From Chrysopilus asiliformis (taxonomy: Eukaryota > Arthropoda > Insecta > Diptera > Rhagionidae): a stretch of 64,000 nucleotides of DNA. Numbering within the stretch: position 1 is the stretch's first letter; each line of letters opens with the position of its first letter. The position numbers were made by a program, and so were the translations under genes. A model generated the notes under the pieces. It worked only from the letters and a program-made list of their open reading frames with translations, did no database searches and was not told the DNA's origin. Below, piece after piece: positions 1-11,533 of this stretch. Location of the stretch: positions 81,771,148 to 81,835,147 of the forward strand of contig OZ035960.1 of assembly GCA_964034945.1 (NCBI GenBank), in the 5' to 3' direction.

Positions 1-366
1 ATTAAATGAGTGAACCATAAAATATTTGTAAGGCAGTATGCATTATCAAATGGCAGATAATTGAAAATAAGTGAAACGATATCATGTTTAAAATTTTCTC
101 ACGTGGCTCCGTGATCACGTGCTTCAGGATAGTGCATTAAAATCAATATCATTTCATGTCGGTATCTTTCGAATAACTTATGTAATATTTGTAACTCCTT
201 GGAAAGAAAAACACATTTACACTTTTTGCACAGAAGTTGTGTCGAGTTTAGGTGAAATGGTTTCTCAACCAATTATGTGGAAAAATTGCTCACGCGGCTT
301 CATTGGTGAATACGCTTTTCAGGATAGTACATAAAAATTCTTATTCTTTCATGTTTGCAATATATA

Positions 367-1254
367 CAGTGTTGTGCAAAACAAAAGCAACAAATCGTAG
401 TCGAAAATTTCAACTTATAATACTAAAACAAAATGGCATATTTTCGGAACCAAAAAAAATTCAATAATAGCAAAATTGCAACAAAAACAAGTTACTTCGA
501 TATATTAGAGTGTGCAAAACTAAAGCAACAAGCTCTGTTCCTATGTAAAACATAGGAAAAACGGTTCTTTTTCAATCTAGTGTCCTGTGTTTCAGAACAG
601 CGTTGAGTAGCAACGACTTTTAAGTAGTTCTGCAGTATTATTTTGTTGCTAGTTAAGTGAAAACTATGGCCCGTAGTAAATATCCAAATAATTTTAAAAA
701 TCAAATAATTAAGGATTTTGTAAATAACGGAACCCAAAGTTCTATTGCTAAAAAATATGGTATTAATCGATCTATTATTTCACGATTAATTAAAAAGTAT
801 AAACTAACGGGAAACGTAGACACAGTGCATTTAGGGGGTCGGCCTCGTAAAACATCACAAAAGATGGATAGAAGAATTTATCGTGTAATTAAAAAAAATC
901 CATTTGTGACTTCTCAAGAAATCGTTAAATCATTAAATTTAACTGTTCATTCAAGTACAGTGCGCAGACGCGCTATTGGTCATGATTTAAAAAGTTATAA
1001 GCCAGCGAAAAAGCCGATGCTGAAAAAATACATTTAAAATGTATTTATCAGGAAACAAATTTTTTGGAATAACCATTTTTAAAAGAATAAACTGTAAATT
1101 AATTCCTCTTTTCTGTTATTGTAAGGCTGAATTTCGCAAGAAAACATTTAAACTGGACAGTAGAAAAGTGGAAAACAGATCTTTTTAGCGACGAATCCAA
1201 ATTTAATTTATTCAACTCAGATGGTATTTGTTGCTTTTGTTTTGCACAGCACTG
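367..1254 (+). mobile_element. Decayed Tc1-like transposon (left copy)
   Basis: The ends are inverted repeats of about 29 bp starting CAGTGTTGTGCAAAAC on the left and CAGTGCTGTGCAAAAC on the complement of the right end. Both are flanked by TA (365-366 and 1255-1256), the Tc1/mariner target duplication. At 888 bp it is much shorter than an autonomous Tc1 element (about 1.6 kb). It keeps the N-terminal DNA-binding part of the transposase and a piece around the first catalytic Asp; everything after that is deleted up to the right terminal repeat. It cannot move by itself. Confidence 0.88.
666..1037 (+). pseudogene. Tc1-like transposase, N-terminal fragment
   Basis: The 123-residue frame from the ATG at 666 matches the Tc1 transposase N-terminus: a paired-type helix-turn-helix (about residues 5-50, SIAKKYGINRSIISRLIKKY), a GRPRK hinge, and a second helix-turn-helix (VTSQEIVKSL through VHSSTVRRR). 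The frame stops at 1037. A second piece at 1127-1222, in another frame, reads NFARKHLNW and FSDESKFNLF, the region of the first catalytic Asp. The second Asp, the Glu and the C-terminus are absent, so there is no catalytic activity, although the DNA-binding domain could still fold. Confidence 0.85.
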
Positions 1255-1385
1255 TATATGTGGGCATTTTTCACAATTTTTTTTATAAACAACAAAACTT
1301 TAAAGCAATAATTTAAACTCGAGATTTTGTCAAATAGCAAAAAATTATGTTGTGGAATATGGGAATTGAATGGTGTCGTGTCTTT

Positions 1386-1980
1386 AATATACAGTCGTAA
1401 CTTGATAAGTCGAATCTGAAGAGGGAACGAAAATTCTACTTATTGAATACTAGCTTGCATACCCGTCGTTGCCGGGTTAAGTTTTTTCAGTTTTTTTTGA
1501 TGGTTTATGTTGAAGTTAAACTTAGGCCAATCGGTTCAGTAGTTTACCCGCGAAAGAGTAACATAGAGGGAAAACTAAGTTTCGAGGTTACTTTACCCCC
1601 TGCCCTTACTCCCCCCACCTCTCGGGCTACTTTTTAATGGGCCTATGTTGGGGCTGGACCCCCGACGAACATCTATGCCAAATTTCAGGCCAATCGGTTC
1701 AGTAGTTTTCCCGCGAAAGAGTAACATAGCGCAAAAACTAAGTTTCGAAATCACTTTACCCCCTCCCTTTACTCCCCCCACCTCTCCCGCTACTTTTCCG
1801 TATGTCTATGTTGGAACCAGAACTACCACAGACACTCATGCCAAATTTCAAGTCAATCGGTTCAGCCGTCTTTCCGTGAAAGAGGAACAGACAGACAGAC
1901 AGCAACTCATTTTTAACCGACTTCCAAAAAGGAAAAGGTTCTCAATTCCACCTGAATATTTTTTTTATATATTAGTATGA
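1386..1980 (+). repeat. Interspersed repeat with 163-bp internal period
   Basis: The motif GCCAATCGGTTCAGTAGTTT recurs at 1526 and 1689, and as a diverged form at 1852, a period of about 163 bp. The unit also contains a CCCC-rich stretch ending in CTCCCCCCACCTCTC. The block ends with a short ACAGACAGACAG run and then AACCGACTTCCAAAAAGG. Repeats of this style are common in insect genomes; I do not assign a superfamily. A second copy sits at 6168-6762 because of the duplication. 17520-18010 shares the general design: an ACTAGC start, tandem units and an ACAGACAGACA end. Confidence 0.65.
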
Positions 1981-2099
1981 TTGCAATATATCCGAACTAT
2001 AATCCATTATTTGCAATCTTCACCGTTTATTTACCAGAGATGGAAACAATCAAAGAATAATGGAGGGAGGTGGGGGTGAGAGGACCAACACGTTTTGTA

Positions 2100-2620
2100 C
2101 ACATATAGAAATTTGAAAATTTTAAGTTAATAATTTCAGTCAGTCCGTCGGTCTGTCTGTCAGTAGGGTCATGAAATTTTGCAGGCGTGTTTGCTCCTGG
2201 AATGGGACGATCCTATCAACGTTTGGTGCAAATCCGTTAACCCGAAGTAACCAATATGGCGACTTTTTAAAAATCGCAATTTCGTTTTGTGCTATTTTCT
2301 CCGAGACTACGTTTTCAGCAGTCTCATATAAGACCAAAGTTGAAGACAGTAAAATTTCCCACACTTTTGCCTTTTACTAGAACTCGATATTTCAAATCGG
2401 TATCGAGATATACCACAATTTAAAAAAAAACAGTTTTTTGCGATTCTTTCGAAAACTAACGGGCTGTCGGTGATTCAATGTATGAGATGAATTGAAGAGA
2501 ATAATATATCCCAAAATGTTGTCTTTTGCCGTTATCCGCTATCTTTTACCGTTATTGAGATATTTTCAAACTATCGGTTCGTCGTAAAAATATGTAAAGA
2601 AAGAATTAAAGATGTTAAAA
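2100..2620 (-). repeat. Helentron-like dispersed repeat, family X fragment
   Basis: The complement contains GATAGGATCGTCCCATTCC, AAAATTTCATGACCC and CTGACAGACAGACC, matching in order the plus-strand repeat at 46560-51310 (GGATAGGATCGTCGCATTTC, AAAATTTCATGGCGC, ACTGACAGACAGA). The stretch with GATAACGGCAAAAGACAAC and ATTATTCTCT is shared, inverted, with 8280-8350. No coding capacity. Duplicated at 6882-7402. Confidence 0.55.
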
Positions 2621-2911
2621 TTCTCTATAAATTTGCTTTGTACCGTGAATAGATATCTTTAACGTCATGTATTTATATAGGCTAATATTTTACTTGTCGG
2701 GTTATAGTTTAAATTGCACATGAACGTAGATTTTGTATGTGCGGTTCACATCAGATATATTTAACAGTAAGATCATTCTCACTTAATATAAAAGATACTA
2801 CGTTGAAATAATAATTCATTCAAATATTTTTCAAAAACTTAAAAACGAATTTAAACTATAAATATATTCGAAGAAAAACTGTAAATTTTAACAACCGCTA
2901 CAGTTTTTCTG

Positions 2912-4296
2912 AAGCAATGGAGCAATGGAGAATTAGAAAAAGTTTTGAAGTTTCGGTTCCAATAATTCAATGTCGAACCATCATTACACCAACACATTGA
3001 ATCTGTAGTCAAAACGATGGAATCTATGGTCAAAGAAAATTTTCTGTGCTCAAAACAAAAATATTAATTGAAATTCAAGATAATTTTTTAGTAACCTTTT
3101 TCTTCAAAATTTGGTTGCCACCACTTTCTTATTCAGATTTCGCGTACCTCACCCGGTTGAGAAACACTAAACATCAGAGGGTCGAAAGCATCGGAGACAC
3201 GTCTTTTTTATAGCGGCTCATTTCCTTATTTAGAGGGTAATGTGGACTGTTAATAAACGCTTCTTAGGTGAAAGAGAATCTTTTTGGAAAGTGGGTTTGT
3301 GAAGGGGAGGGGGTCACCAACCCCCAAAATAACAAAATCGTCCAAAACGCGTTCTAAGAGTTCCAGAATGCAAAAAAAAAACATTTTAGAGATTTTTGGA
3401 TTTTCCAGTCGCGTGGACGTATTTTCCATCCGAAAGACATTCTTTAAAATCGTCTTTTCGCATTTACGATTTTCATCAGTCAAAAAACAATAGTTTTACA
3501 GCGGGTTTGTATTTTTTTAAGAAAAAAAACTAAAAAATCGGCACAGGGCCAAACGACTAAATTTTAAATATGTTTTGGAAAGCACTATATCCCCGCAATA
3601 TTTGCGCAAAAAGTAGGACCTTGCAACGCGGATAAGTGTGGTGTATTTTTTTCAAAAAAATGAAAACTCAGAAAATATTTGAGGTGAAAAGTTGAGATTT
3701 GTCATGGAACAGGTTTTTATGAAAAGATAAACCTCTTCCGAAAATGGGAAAAATTGAACTACCCCATCCCACTCTCCCATACAAATGGAAAAGAGTTTTA
3801 CGATTTTCTCGAAAATGGTTCATGTTTTAAAGTTCTTTGGAACGCTAAAGCTGTTGAAATCAAAAAACCACGTCAAAATCGGAGCGCACACACATACGGA
3901 CATTTGGTGGACCGAGTCGATGGGTATATGTCCCAGGGACGTACCGACCCCGTTATGATTTCGGTTTTTGAAGTGATTTTAATACCTTTCTTATATGTAA
4001 GGCCCCGTTTAAACTTGCGATTTTTCTTGAATTTCTCCGCGAATTTTATCCATCTATCGCAGAATAAACTCACTTAGCGAAAGGTGTAAAAATTTGAATT
4101 GATTCTGGTAGTTTTATATGAAAAAAATCGAGTTCGGGCGTCTTCCAGGAATACATTTGTAAACGGTTGTGAAATGTCAATTCAGTGTCAAAGAATAAAA
4201 TTCTCGGAATATAGTGTCAGATGTAAACGATGTCTTAGAAAGGTAAAAAAATATGTCTTTATTATGCTATATCTAGCTACATATATAACGGGAACC
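2912..4296. other. Single-copy spacer between the duplicated blocks
   Basis: 1385 bases that occur once in the window. AT-rich, with only short open frames that lack any family signature. Contains a GGGAGGGGGTCACCAACCCCC palindrome-like word near 3303. I see no gene, terminal inverted repeat or RNA here. Confidence 0.5.
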
Positions 4297-4762
4297 ATTA
4301 AATGAGTGAACCATAAAATATTTGTAAGGCAGTATGCATTATCAAATGGCAGATAATTGAAAATAAGTGAAACGATATCATGTTTAAAATTTTCTCACGT
4401 GGCTCCGTGATCACGTGCTTCAGGATAGTGCATTAAAATCAATATCATTTCATGTCGGTATCTTTCGAATAACTTATGTAATATTTGTAACTCCTTGGAA
4501 AGAAAAACACATTTACACTTTTTGCACAGAAGTTGTGTCGAGTTTAGGTGAAATGGTTTCTCAACCAATTATGTGGAAAAATTGCTCACGCGGCTTCATT
4601 GGTGAATACGCTTTTCAGGATAGTACATAAAAATTCTTATTCTTTCATGTTTGCAATATATACAGTGTTGTGCAAAACAAAAGCAACAAATCGTAGTCGA
4701 AAATTTCAACTTATAATACTAAAACAAAATGGCATATTTTCGGAACCAAAAAAAATTCAATA

Positions 4763-5246
4763 CAGTAGAACGCGCTTAAATGCAACACGCGTAAATGCAA
4801 AACTCGTATAATTGCACGCAAAATTTGTGCATGGAGGATTTTTAAGCATTTTTCATATAAATATACACGGATAAATGAAACACGCTTAATTGCAATATTT
4901 GCTTAAATGCAACCATTTTCACATCCGCAAAAGTATAAATTATATGAAATTTTACACGCTTAAATGCACATGTGCAAAAATGAAATGTAATTACACAAAA
5001 AAAAGTGATTATTGTTATTTTTATTTGATAAAATGAATTCTCAATTAGGTTCTTTGTTTTTGTGTAGCCTTGTTGAATTTAAATGTTTATTACAAGAATA
5101 TTAAAGTTGCATGTTTATCTTTTACTCGCATAATTGCACATTAATGTGCATTTATCTGTGCTTCCGTGCTACGTATAAATGCAAAACACGGATAAATGCA
5201 CATAAAATTCTGCGAAATTCGATGTGCATTTAAGCGTGTTCTACTG
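4763..5246. mobile_element. Pogo-like MITE, intact, with empty-site comparison
   Basis: 484 bp with terminal inverted repeats CAGTAGAACGCGCTTAAATG / CAGTAGAACACGCTTAAATG, flanked by TA (4761-4762, 5247-5248). The left duplication copy has a single TA at this point (465-466), so the insertion is exact. The termini resemble Drosophila pogo and Tigger ends, which also begin CAG and use TA. There is no coding capacity. The interior repeats TAAATGCA-type words near both ends, extending the inverted repeat well beyond the termini. Related copies are at 10470-10927 and 20146-20294. Confidence 0.93.
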
Positions 5247-5447
5247 TAATAGCAAAATTGCAACAAAAACAAGTTACTTCGATATATTAGAGTGTGCAAA
5301 ACTAAAGCAACAAGCTCTGTTCCTATGTAAAACATAGGAAAAACGGTTCTTTTTCAATCTAGTGTCCTGTGTTTCAGAACAGCGTTGAGTAGCAACGACT
5401 TTTAAGTAGTTCTGCAGTATTATTTTGTTGCTAGTTAAGTGAAAACT

Positions 5448-5819
5448 ATGGCCCGTAGTAAATATCCAAATAATTTTAAAAATCAAATAATTAAGGATTT
5501 TGTAAATAACGGAACCCAAAGTTCTATTGCTAAAAAATATGGTATTAATCGATCTATTATTTCACGATTAATTAAAAAGTATAAACTAACGGGAAACGTA
5601 GACACAGTGCATTTAGGGGGTCGGCCTCGTAAAACATCACAAAAGATGGATAGAAGAATTTATCGTGTAATTAAAAAAAATCCATTTGTGACTTCTCAAG
5701 AAATCGTTAAATCATTAAATTTAACTGTTCATTCAAGTACAGTGCGCAGACGCGCTATTGGTCATGATTTAAAAAGTTATAAGCCAGCGAAAAAGCCGAT
5801 GCTGAAAAAATACATTTAA
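5448..5819 (+). pseudogene. Tc1-like transposase, N-terminal fragment (right copy)
   Basis: Translates identically to the frame at 666-1037. The truncation point and the separate first-Asp remnant downstream (about 5909-6004) are also the same, so the gene was broken before the segment was duplicated. Confidence 0.85.
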
Positions 5820-7694
5820 AATGTATTTATCAGGAAACAAATTTTTTGGAATAACCATTTTTAAAAGAATAAACTGTAAATTAATTCCTCTTTTCTGTTA
5901 TTGTAAGGCTGAATTTCGCAAGAAAACATTTAAACTGGACAGTAGAAAAGTGGAAAACAGATCTTTTTAGCGACGAATCCAAATTTAATTTATTCAACTC
6001 AGATGGTATTTGTTGCTTTTGTTTTGCACAGCACTGTATATGTGGGCATTTTTCACAATTTTTTTTATAAACAACAAAACTTTAAAGCAATAATTTAAAC
6101 TCGAGATTTTGTCAAATAGCAAAAAATTATGTTGTGGAATATGGGAATTGAATGGTGTCGTGTCTTTAATATACAGTCGTAACTTGATAAGTCGAATCTG
6201 AAGAGGGAACGAAAATTCTACTTATTGAATACTAGCTTGCATACCCGTCGTTGCCGGGTTAAGTTTTTTCAGTTTTTTTTGATGGTTTATGTTGAAGTTA
6301 AACTTAGGCCAATCGGTTCAGTAGTTTACCCGCGAAAGAGTAACATAGAGGGAAAACTAAGTTTCGAGGTTACTTTACCCCCTGCCCTTACTCCCCCCAC
6401 CTCTCGGGCTACTTTTTAATGGGCCTATGTTGGGGCTGGACCCCCGACGAACATCTATGCCAAATTTCAGGCCAATCGGTTCAGTAGTTTTCCCGCGAAA
6501 GAGTAACATAGCGCAAAAACTAAGTTTCGAAATCACTTTACCCCCTCCCTTTACTCCCCCCACCTCTCCCGCTACTTTTCCGTATGTCTATGTTGGAACC
6601 AGAACTACCACAGACACTCATGCCAAATTTCAAGTCAATCGGTTCAGCCGTCTTTCCGTGAAAGAGGAACAGACAGACAGACAGCAACTCATTTTTAACC
6701 GACTTCCAAAAAGGAAAAGGTTCTCAATTCCACCTGAATATTTTTTTTATATATTAGTATGATTGCAATATATCCGAACTATAATCCATTATTTGCAATC
6801 TTCACCGTTTATTTACCAGAGATGGAAACAATCAAAGAATAATGGAGGGAGGTGGGGGTGAGAGGACCAACACGTTTTGTACACATATAGAAATTTGAAA
6901 ATTTTAAGTTAATAATTTCAGTCAGTCCGTCGGTCTGTCTGTCAGTAGGGTCATGAAATTTTGCAGGCGTGTTTGCTCCTGGAATGGGACGATCCTATCA
7001 ACGTTTGGTGCAAATCCGTTAACCCGAAGTAACCAATATGGCGACTTTTTAAAAATCGCAATTTCGTTTTGTGCTATTTTCTCCGAGACTACGTTTTCAG
7101 CAGTCTCATATAAGACCAAAGTTGAAGACAGTAAAATTTCCCACACTTTTGCCTTTTACTAGAACTCGATATTTCAAATCGGTATCGAGATATACCACAA
7201 TTTAAAAAAAAACAGTTTTTTGCGATTCTTTCGAAAACTAACGGGCTGTCGGTGATTCAATGTATGAGATGAATTGAAGAGAATAATATATCCCAAAATG
7301 TTGTCTTTTGCCGTTATCCGCTATCTTTTACCGTTATTGAGATATTTTCAAACTATCGGTTCGTCGTAAAAATATGTAAAGAAAGAATTAAAGATGTTAA
7401 AATTCTCTATAAATTTGCTTTGTACCGTGAATAGATATCTTTAACGTCATGTATTTATATAGGCTAATATTTTACTTGTCGGGTTATAGTTTAAATTGCA
7501 CATGAACGTAGATTTTGTATGTGCGGTTCACATCAGATATATTTAACAGTAAGATCATTCTCACTTAATATAAAAGATACTACGTTGAAATAATAATTCA
7601 TTCAAATATTTTTCAAAAACTTAAAAACGAATTTAAACTATAAATATATTCGAAGAAAAACTGTAAATTTTAACAACCGCTACAGTTTTTCTGA

Positions 7695-8868
7695 GAATTT
7701 TTCTTCGTGCTGCACAGCAAAAGTAGTCATGTGTAATCCTAGCATAACGGTGAGATGATACCTTTTTTTGCAAGTATATAGTTTGTATGATGAACAATAA
7801 TCAAAGAGATTTAAATAATTCGTGAAAAGTAGGTATGTAGGTATTGTAAATATTTAACGAATGACTCAGTATATAAGTTCGGTTTTGAATCTTTGAATAT
7901 ATTTTTGACCTCAAAGGATAGGTACTCAGGTGATGCTCTCCGATTTGAATGTTTTTCATCCGAGATAAATATTTGTTTTATTTTTTATACTTCTATCTCG
8001 CTTTTATTTCTGTGACACAGTGCCCAAAACCTTACGAGATTTTCTCTGGAAAGTTTGAGGAAAAGAATAATTACGGTATCATAACAGGACCTTTCGTTAT
8101 CCTTACAAGGTTGAAAATATTGTTATTGTTAAAAATAAAAACATTTATTTTACAAAATCTGGAATATCTCGATAACGGTAAAAGACATCAATTTACCGTA
8201 AAAAAGTAGAGAATTTCAATATCTTTAATTCTTCCTTTAACTGTTTTAGTTTGTAAGCAGTTCGCAAAAATCTATCTGTTTTTTACTCAAAACGATCAAA
8301 AGATAGTGGATAATGGTAAAAAAAACAAAATTGTTGGAAATATTATTCTCTCTGATTCATCTCATGCAAAACAATTTTTTTTTAATTAACGGTATATCTC
8401 GATACTGGTTTGAGATATAAAGTTCTAGTAAAAGACTAAAGTACAGGGGGCATATTGCGGATCTCGCACAAAAGCTAGTACGATCGAGAAACCATGAATT
8501 GGTTTCTTGCCTATCTCGATTTTGTGCTCGACATTGCATACCAATTTCTCGAAATTTAAGAGTAGTCGAAACAATTGCATAAAAATCGCAAAATTCGCAT
8601 TTCCAAAGAAAAAAAAAAGTGGATGCTGGCTTTTAAAAATACCTAAAAACCACAAAAAAATGTTGTTTTGAAAGTAATATTTTTTTACTGAACGCACATA
8701 GAATAATACAAAATTCTGTTATTAGTGGTTTTTTATAAAACCCAAATAAATATTTAAAGAGTTTTGTAGCATGCCACTTGAAAGAATTTATCCGCATAAA
8801 GCAAAAAAATGCGAAAAACTTAAAAATATAAAATGTATTTGAAATTTCCCAAAAATTTCCCTTGGGCT
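7695..8868. other. Repeat-derived intergenic stretch
   Basis: No gene is visible. Bases about 8080-8470 are a diverged family X copy in the opposite orientation to 2100-2620: GGAATATCTCGATAACGGT, AAAAGATAGTGGATAATGG and ATTATTCTCTCTGATTCATC are shared inverted. The rest is low-complexity AT-rich sequence. Confidence 0.45.
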
Positions 8869-10250
8869 CGTTTCACTGTTACCCTCTGCGTGAATCTTCT
8901 TAGAGCGTTGGGAAAAAACTCACTATATACATCGTGCAATTGACAATCCGTGTGAATGTCTATCGCACTTACTCCAACACCAAACGTACATAAGTCTGTC
9001 TTGCTCTAGCAATGTAGAAACGAGACAGCCTTATGCTTATTAGATGTGAGATGAAATGAGACGAAATATGTGAATATTTTGTTACCAGTAACGCTAAAAG
9101 TAACAAGTGTTACTTTTAGCGTTACTGGTAACAAAATACTCCGATAATTTTATTTTTATTAAACTGTTTTCCGGATCTTCATTTCATGTGTTTTCCGGAT
9201 TCTCATTTGGCGAAGCAGGAGCGTTTGCTATTCCCAGTGAAATTTCTGCGGAAGCAACATCGAGTGGAAATTCCACAATTTGAAGATCCGAGTTCAAATT
9301 GTGGAATTTCCGAATCATTCGATGTTGCTTTCGCAGAAATGTCACTGGGAATAACAAAAGTTGATGCAAGAACAGAATGACTGGATGGAATGACATTAGT
9401 TTGTCTCTTTTCGTGCAATGGCGATGCGAAAGTAAATAAGAATATTCACCACTACATGCACATTTACATACTTCTACAGATGCGAAGTGTTGCATTTGTA
9501 GTTGAACACGTTACTAAAATCTTGCCCAGCAAGATTCGGAACTAGTTACGTAACTAGTGGAGTAACGTGATAATTCACTGTTACTGTATAATTCACTGTT
9601 ACCCTATGCGTGAATCTTCTTAGAGCGTTGGGAAAAAACTCACGTGCAATTGACAATCTGTGTAAATGCCTATCGCACTTACTCCAACACCAAACGTATA
9701 TAAGTATGTCTTGCTCTAGCAATGTAGAAACGAGACAGCCTTATGCCTATTAGGTGTGAGATAAAATGAGACGAAATATATGAATATTTTGTTACCAGTA
9801 ACGCTAAAAGTAACATGTGTTACTTAACGTGTGTTACTTTTAGCGTTACTGGTAACAAAATACTCCGATAATTTTATTTTTATTAAAATGTTTCCCGAAT
9901 CCTCATTTCTTGTGTTTTCCGGATCCTCATTTGGCGAAGCAGGAGCGTTTGCTATTCCCAATGAAATTTCTGCGGAAGCAACATCGAGTGGAAATTCCAC
10001 AATTTGAAGATCCGAGTTCAAATTAAGGAATTCCCGAATCATTCGATGTTGCTTTCGCAGATATGTCACTGGGAATAACAAAAGTTGATGCAAGAACAGA
10101 ATGGTTGGATGGAATGGCATTAGTTTGTCTCTCTTCGTCCAATGGTGATGCAAAAGTAAATAAGAATACTTCACCACTACACGCACATTTACATCCTTCT
10201 ACAGATGCGAAGTGTTGCATTTGTAGTTGAACACGTTACTAAAATCTTGC
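8869..10250 (+). repeat. Two tandem ~720-bp units with internal palindromes
   Basis: The word TTCACTGTTACCCT begins near 8870 and again near 9594, and the following ~650 bases align with few differences. Each unit has two inverted repeats in series. The first centres on GTTACCAGTAACGCTAAAAG and its complement (perfect 30-base arms at about 9076-9137; in unit two it carries about 14 extra bases, 9786-9861). The second runs from ATTCCCAGTGAAATTTCTGC to its near-complement (9228-9356, 9951-10081). The long open frames across both units on the minus strand follow the repeat and have no family signature. A decayed foldback element duplicated in tandem is the simplest reading. Confidence 0.75.
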
Positions 10251-10469
10251 TGGGTGCTGGGAGTTTTGTGAATTATTTTAATAGTTGCAGTTGTATTGCA
10301 TTCGCGGATTGTTGTATTGCATTGGCGAATTGTTGTATTGCATTGCGGGGAGACGATAAATATTTTTTAAAACTGTTTTCTTCTATGGAAAACGGATCGC
10401 TGGTATCGCGAAGAACTTGACTTGGTAATCCACGTGGTAATCCAACATAATGTCTTTAAAAAAGCAACA

Positions 10470-10927
10470 CAGTAGAACACGCTTAATGCACATCGAACTT
10501 CGCAGAATTTAATGTGCATTTATCCGTGTTTTGCATTTATCCGTAGCACGGAAGCACGGAGTAATACACATTAATGTGCAATTATGCGAGTCAAATATAA
10601 ACATGCAACTTTAATATTCCTGGAATAAACTTTTAAATTCAATTAGGCTACACAAAAACAAAGAATCTAATTAAGAATTCATTTTATCACATAAAAATAA
10701 CAAAAATCACTTTTTTTTGGTGTGATTACATTTTATTTTTGCACATGTGCATTTAAGCGTATAAAATTTTGCAGTATGAAAATGGTTGCATTTAAGCAAG
10801 TATTGCAATTAAGCGTGTGTATATATTCATATGAAAAATGCTTTAAAATCCTCCAGGCACAAATTTTGCGTGCAATTACACGAGCTTTGCATTTAAGCGT
10901 GTTGCATTTAAGTGTGTTTTACCACAG
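10470..10927. mobile_element. Pogo-like MITE, older copy
   Basis: Starts CAGTAGAACACGCTTAATGC and ends with a degraded GTGTTTTACCACAG. The interior matches 4763-5246 in the opposite orientation (for example CATGCAACTTTAATATTC and ACACAAAAACAAAG). The right terminus and the TA duplication are no longer clean, so it is older than the copy in the duplicated block. Confidence 0.85.
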
Positions 10928-11354
10928 AATAACAGAAGGGAAAGAATCGAGAATTTCAATGTCGCACGGTAGAGAGAAGAATCGGCGATAGAAAAAAATA
11001 TCTTCAACTCGCTTTAAATTTTCGAATTTTCCGGAATTCCTTTTCTTGCCTTCATATTCAAACCGAACACGCAAAAGAGATAAAAAATATAACATGCGAA
11101 ATTTGTTTTGCAGGGTTTGATACGGAATTTTTTTCATTATTCCCGCAATCGAAAAAATCTAACTTCTCCTCACACAAAACACTTTTTAGAACATAAAACG
11201 CAATGCGGGATCGATAAAATGACAATTCGATCGAGTTTTGGTTTCATCCATTCCAAGAAACTCATTTTCTGCCAAAATTGAAAATCAACCAAAAACGATT
11301 TCCATTGCAACCCTGTTTGCATTTTTTCTTCTTTGCATACAAACGCATATCAAT

Positions 11355-11384
11355 TGTAAACAAAACGACGTCGTTTTGTTTACA
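11355..11384. repeat. Perfect 30-bp palindrome
   Basis: TGTAAACAAAACGAC followed directly by its reverse complement, with no spacer. It lies 45 bases upstream of the THAP-like exon at 11430. It could be an operator-like site or a replication/recombination relic; no function is shown. Confidence 0.8.
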
Positions 11385-11429
11385 TTTTTAGTTCAATTTT
11401 TCCGAGAAAGGTTGGAAGAACTTTTTATT

Positions 11430-11533
11430 ATGCCAAAATTGGAATTTTTAAAATGCCTCGTCAAGCAATGTTCCGCGGACAGCTTTAAAAATCCCGACAG
11501 AACGTTTTTTAGGGTACCGAAAGCACCAGAAAG
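11430..11533 (+). pseudogene. THAP-like first exon of a dispersed element
   Basis: ATG-initiated frame of about 34 residues with C-x4-C (CLVKQC) followed by RTFFRVPKAPER, the N-terminal pattern of a THAP zinc finger. It ends at AG/GTAAAC, a plausible splice donor. The later Cys and His needed to close the C2CH finger would be in a second exon that I do not find downstream. A homologous exon with the same donor is at 57194-57286, and sequence similarity continues for about 350 bases past it at both places. It is probably the remnant of a P-element-like or other THAP-encoding transposon. Confidence 0.5.

Larger units (their letters stand above)
1..2911 (+). repeat. Left copy of a direct segmental duplication
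   Basis: This block recurs at 4297-7694 in the same orientation. The offset is 4296 bases up to about position 475 and 4782 bases after it; the 486-base step equals one MITE insertion in the right copy. All open frames I compared in the two copies translate identically, so the event looks recent. The left boundary may lie outside the window. The right boundary is sharp, just after cagtttttctga, where the copies diverge. The block carries a decayed Tc1-like element, a 163-bp-period repeat and a Helentron-like repeat fragment. It could be a real tandem duplication or two haplotypes joined in assembly; sequence alone does not decide. Confidence 0.9.
4663..6036 (+). mobile_element. Decayed Tc1-like transposon (right copy, interrupted)
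   Basis: Copy of the element at 367-1254 produced by the segmental duplication, not by separate transposition: its flanks are duplicated too. It is split by the pogo-like MITE at 4763-5246, which lies between the left terminal repeat and the transposase frame. The terminal inverted repeats and flanking TA are unchanged. Confidence 0.88.
4297..7694 (+). repeat. Right copy of the direct segmental duplication
   Basis: Same content as bases 1-2911, plus a 484-bp pogo-like MITE and its TA duplication. The copies are separated by 1385 bases (2912-4296) that occur once. Because the left copy keeps the empty site, the MITE's ends and its TA target are fixed by direct comparison. Confidence 0.9.

Noticed and set aside
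9184..10186. Two similar minus-strand frames of over 100 codons in the tandem units
   Set aside because: They follow a palindromic repeat, appear partly on both strands, and carry no family motif; similarity is due to the tandem duplication.
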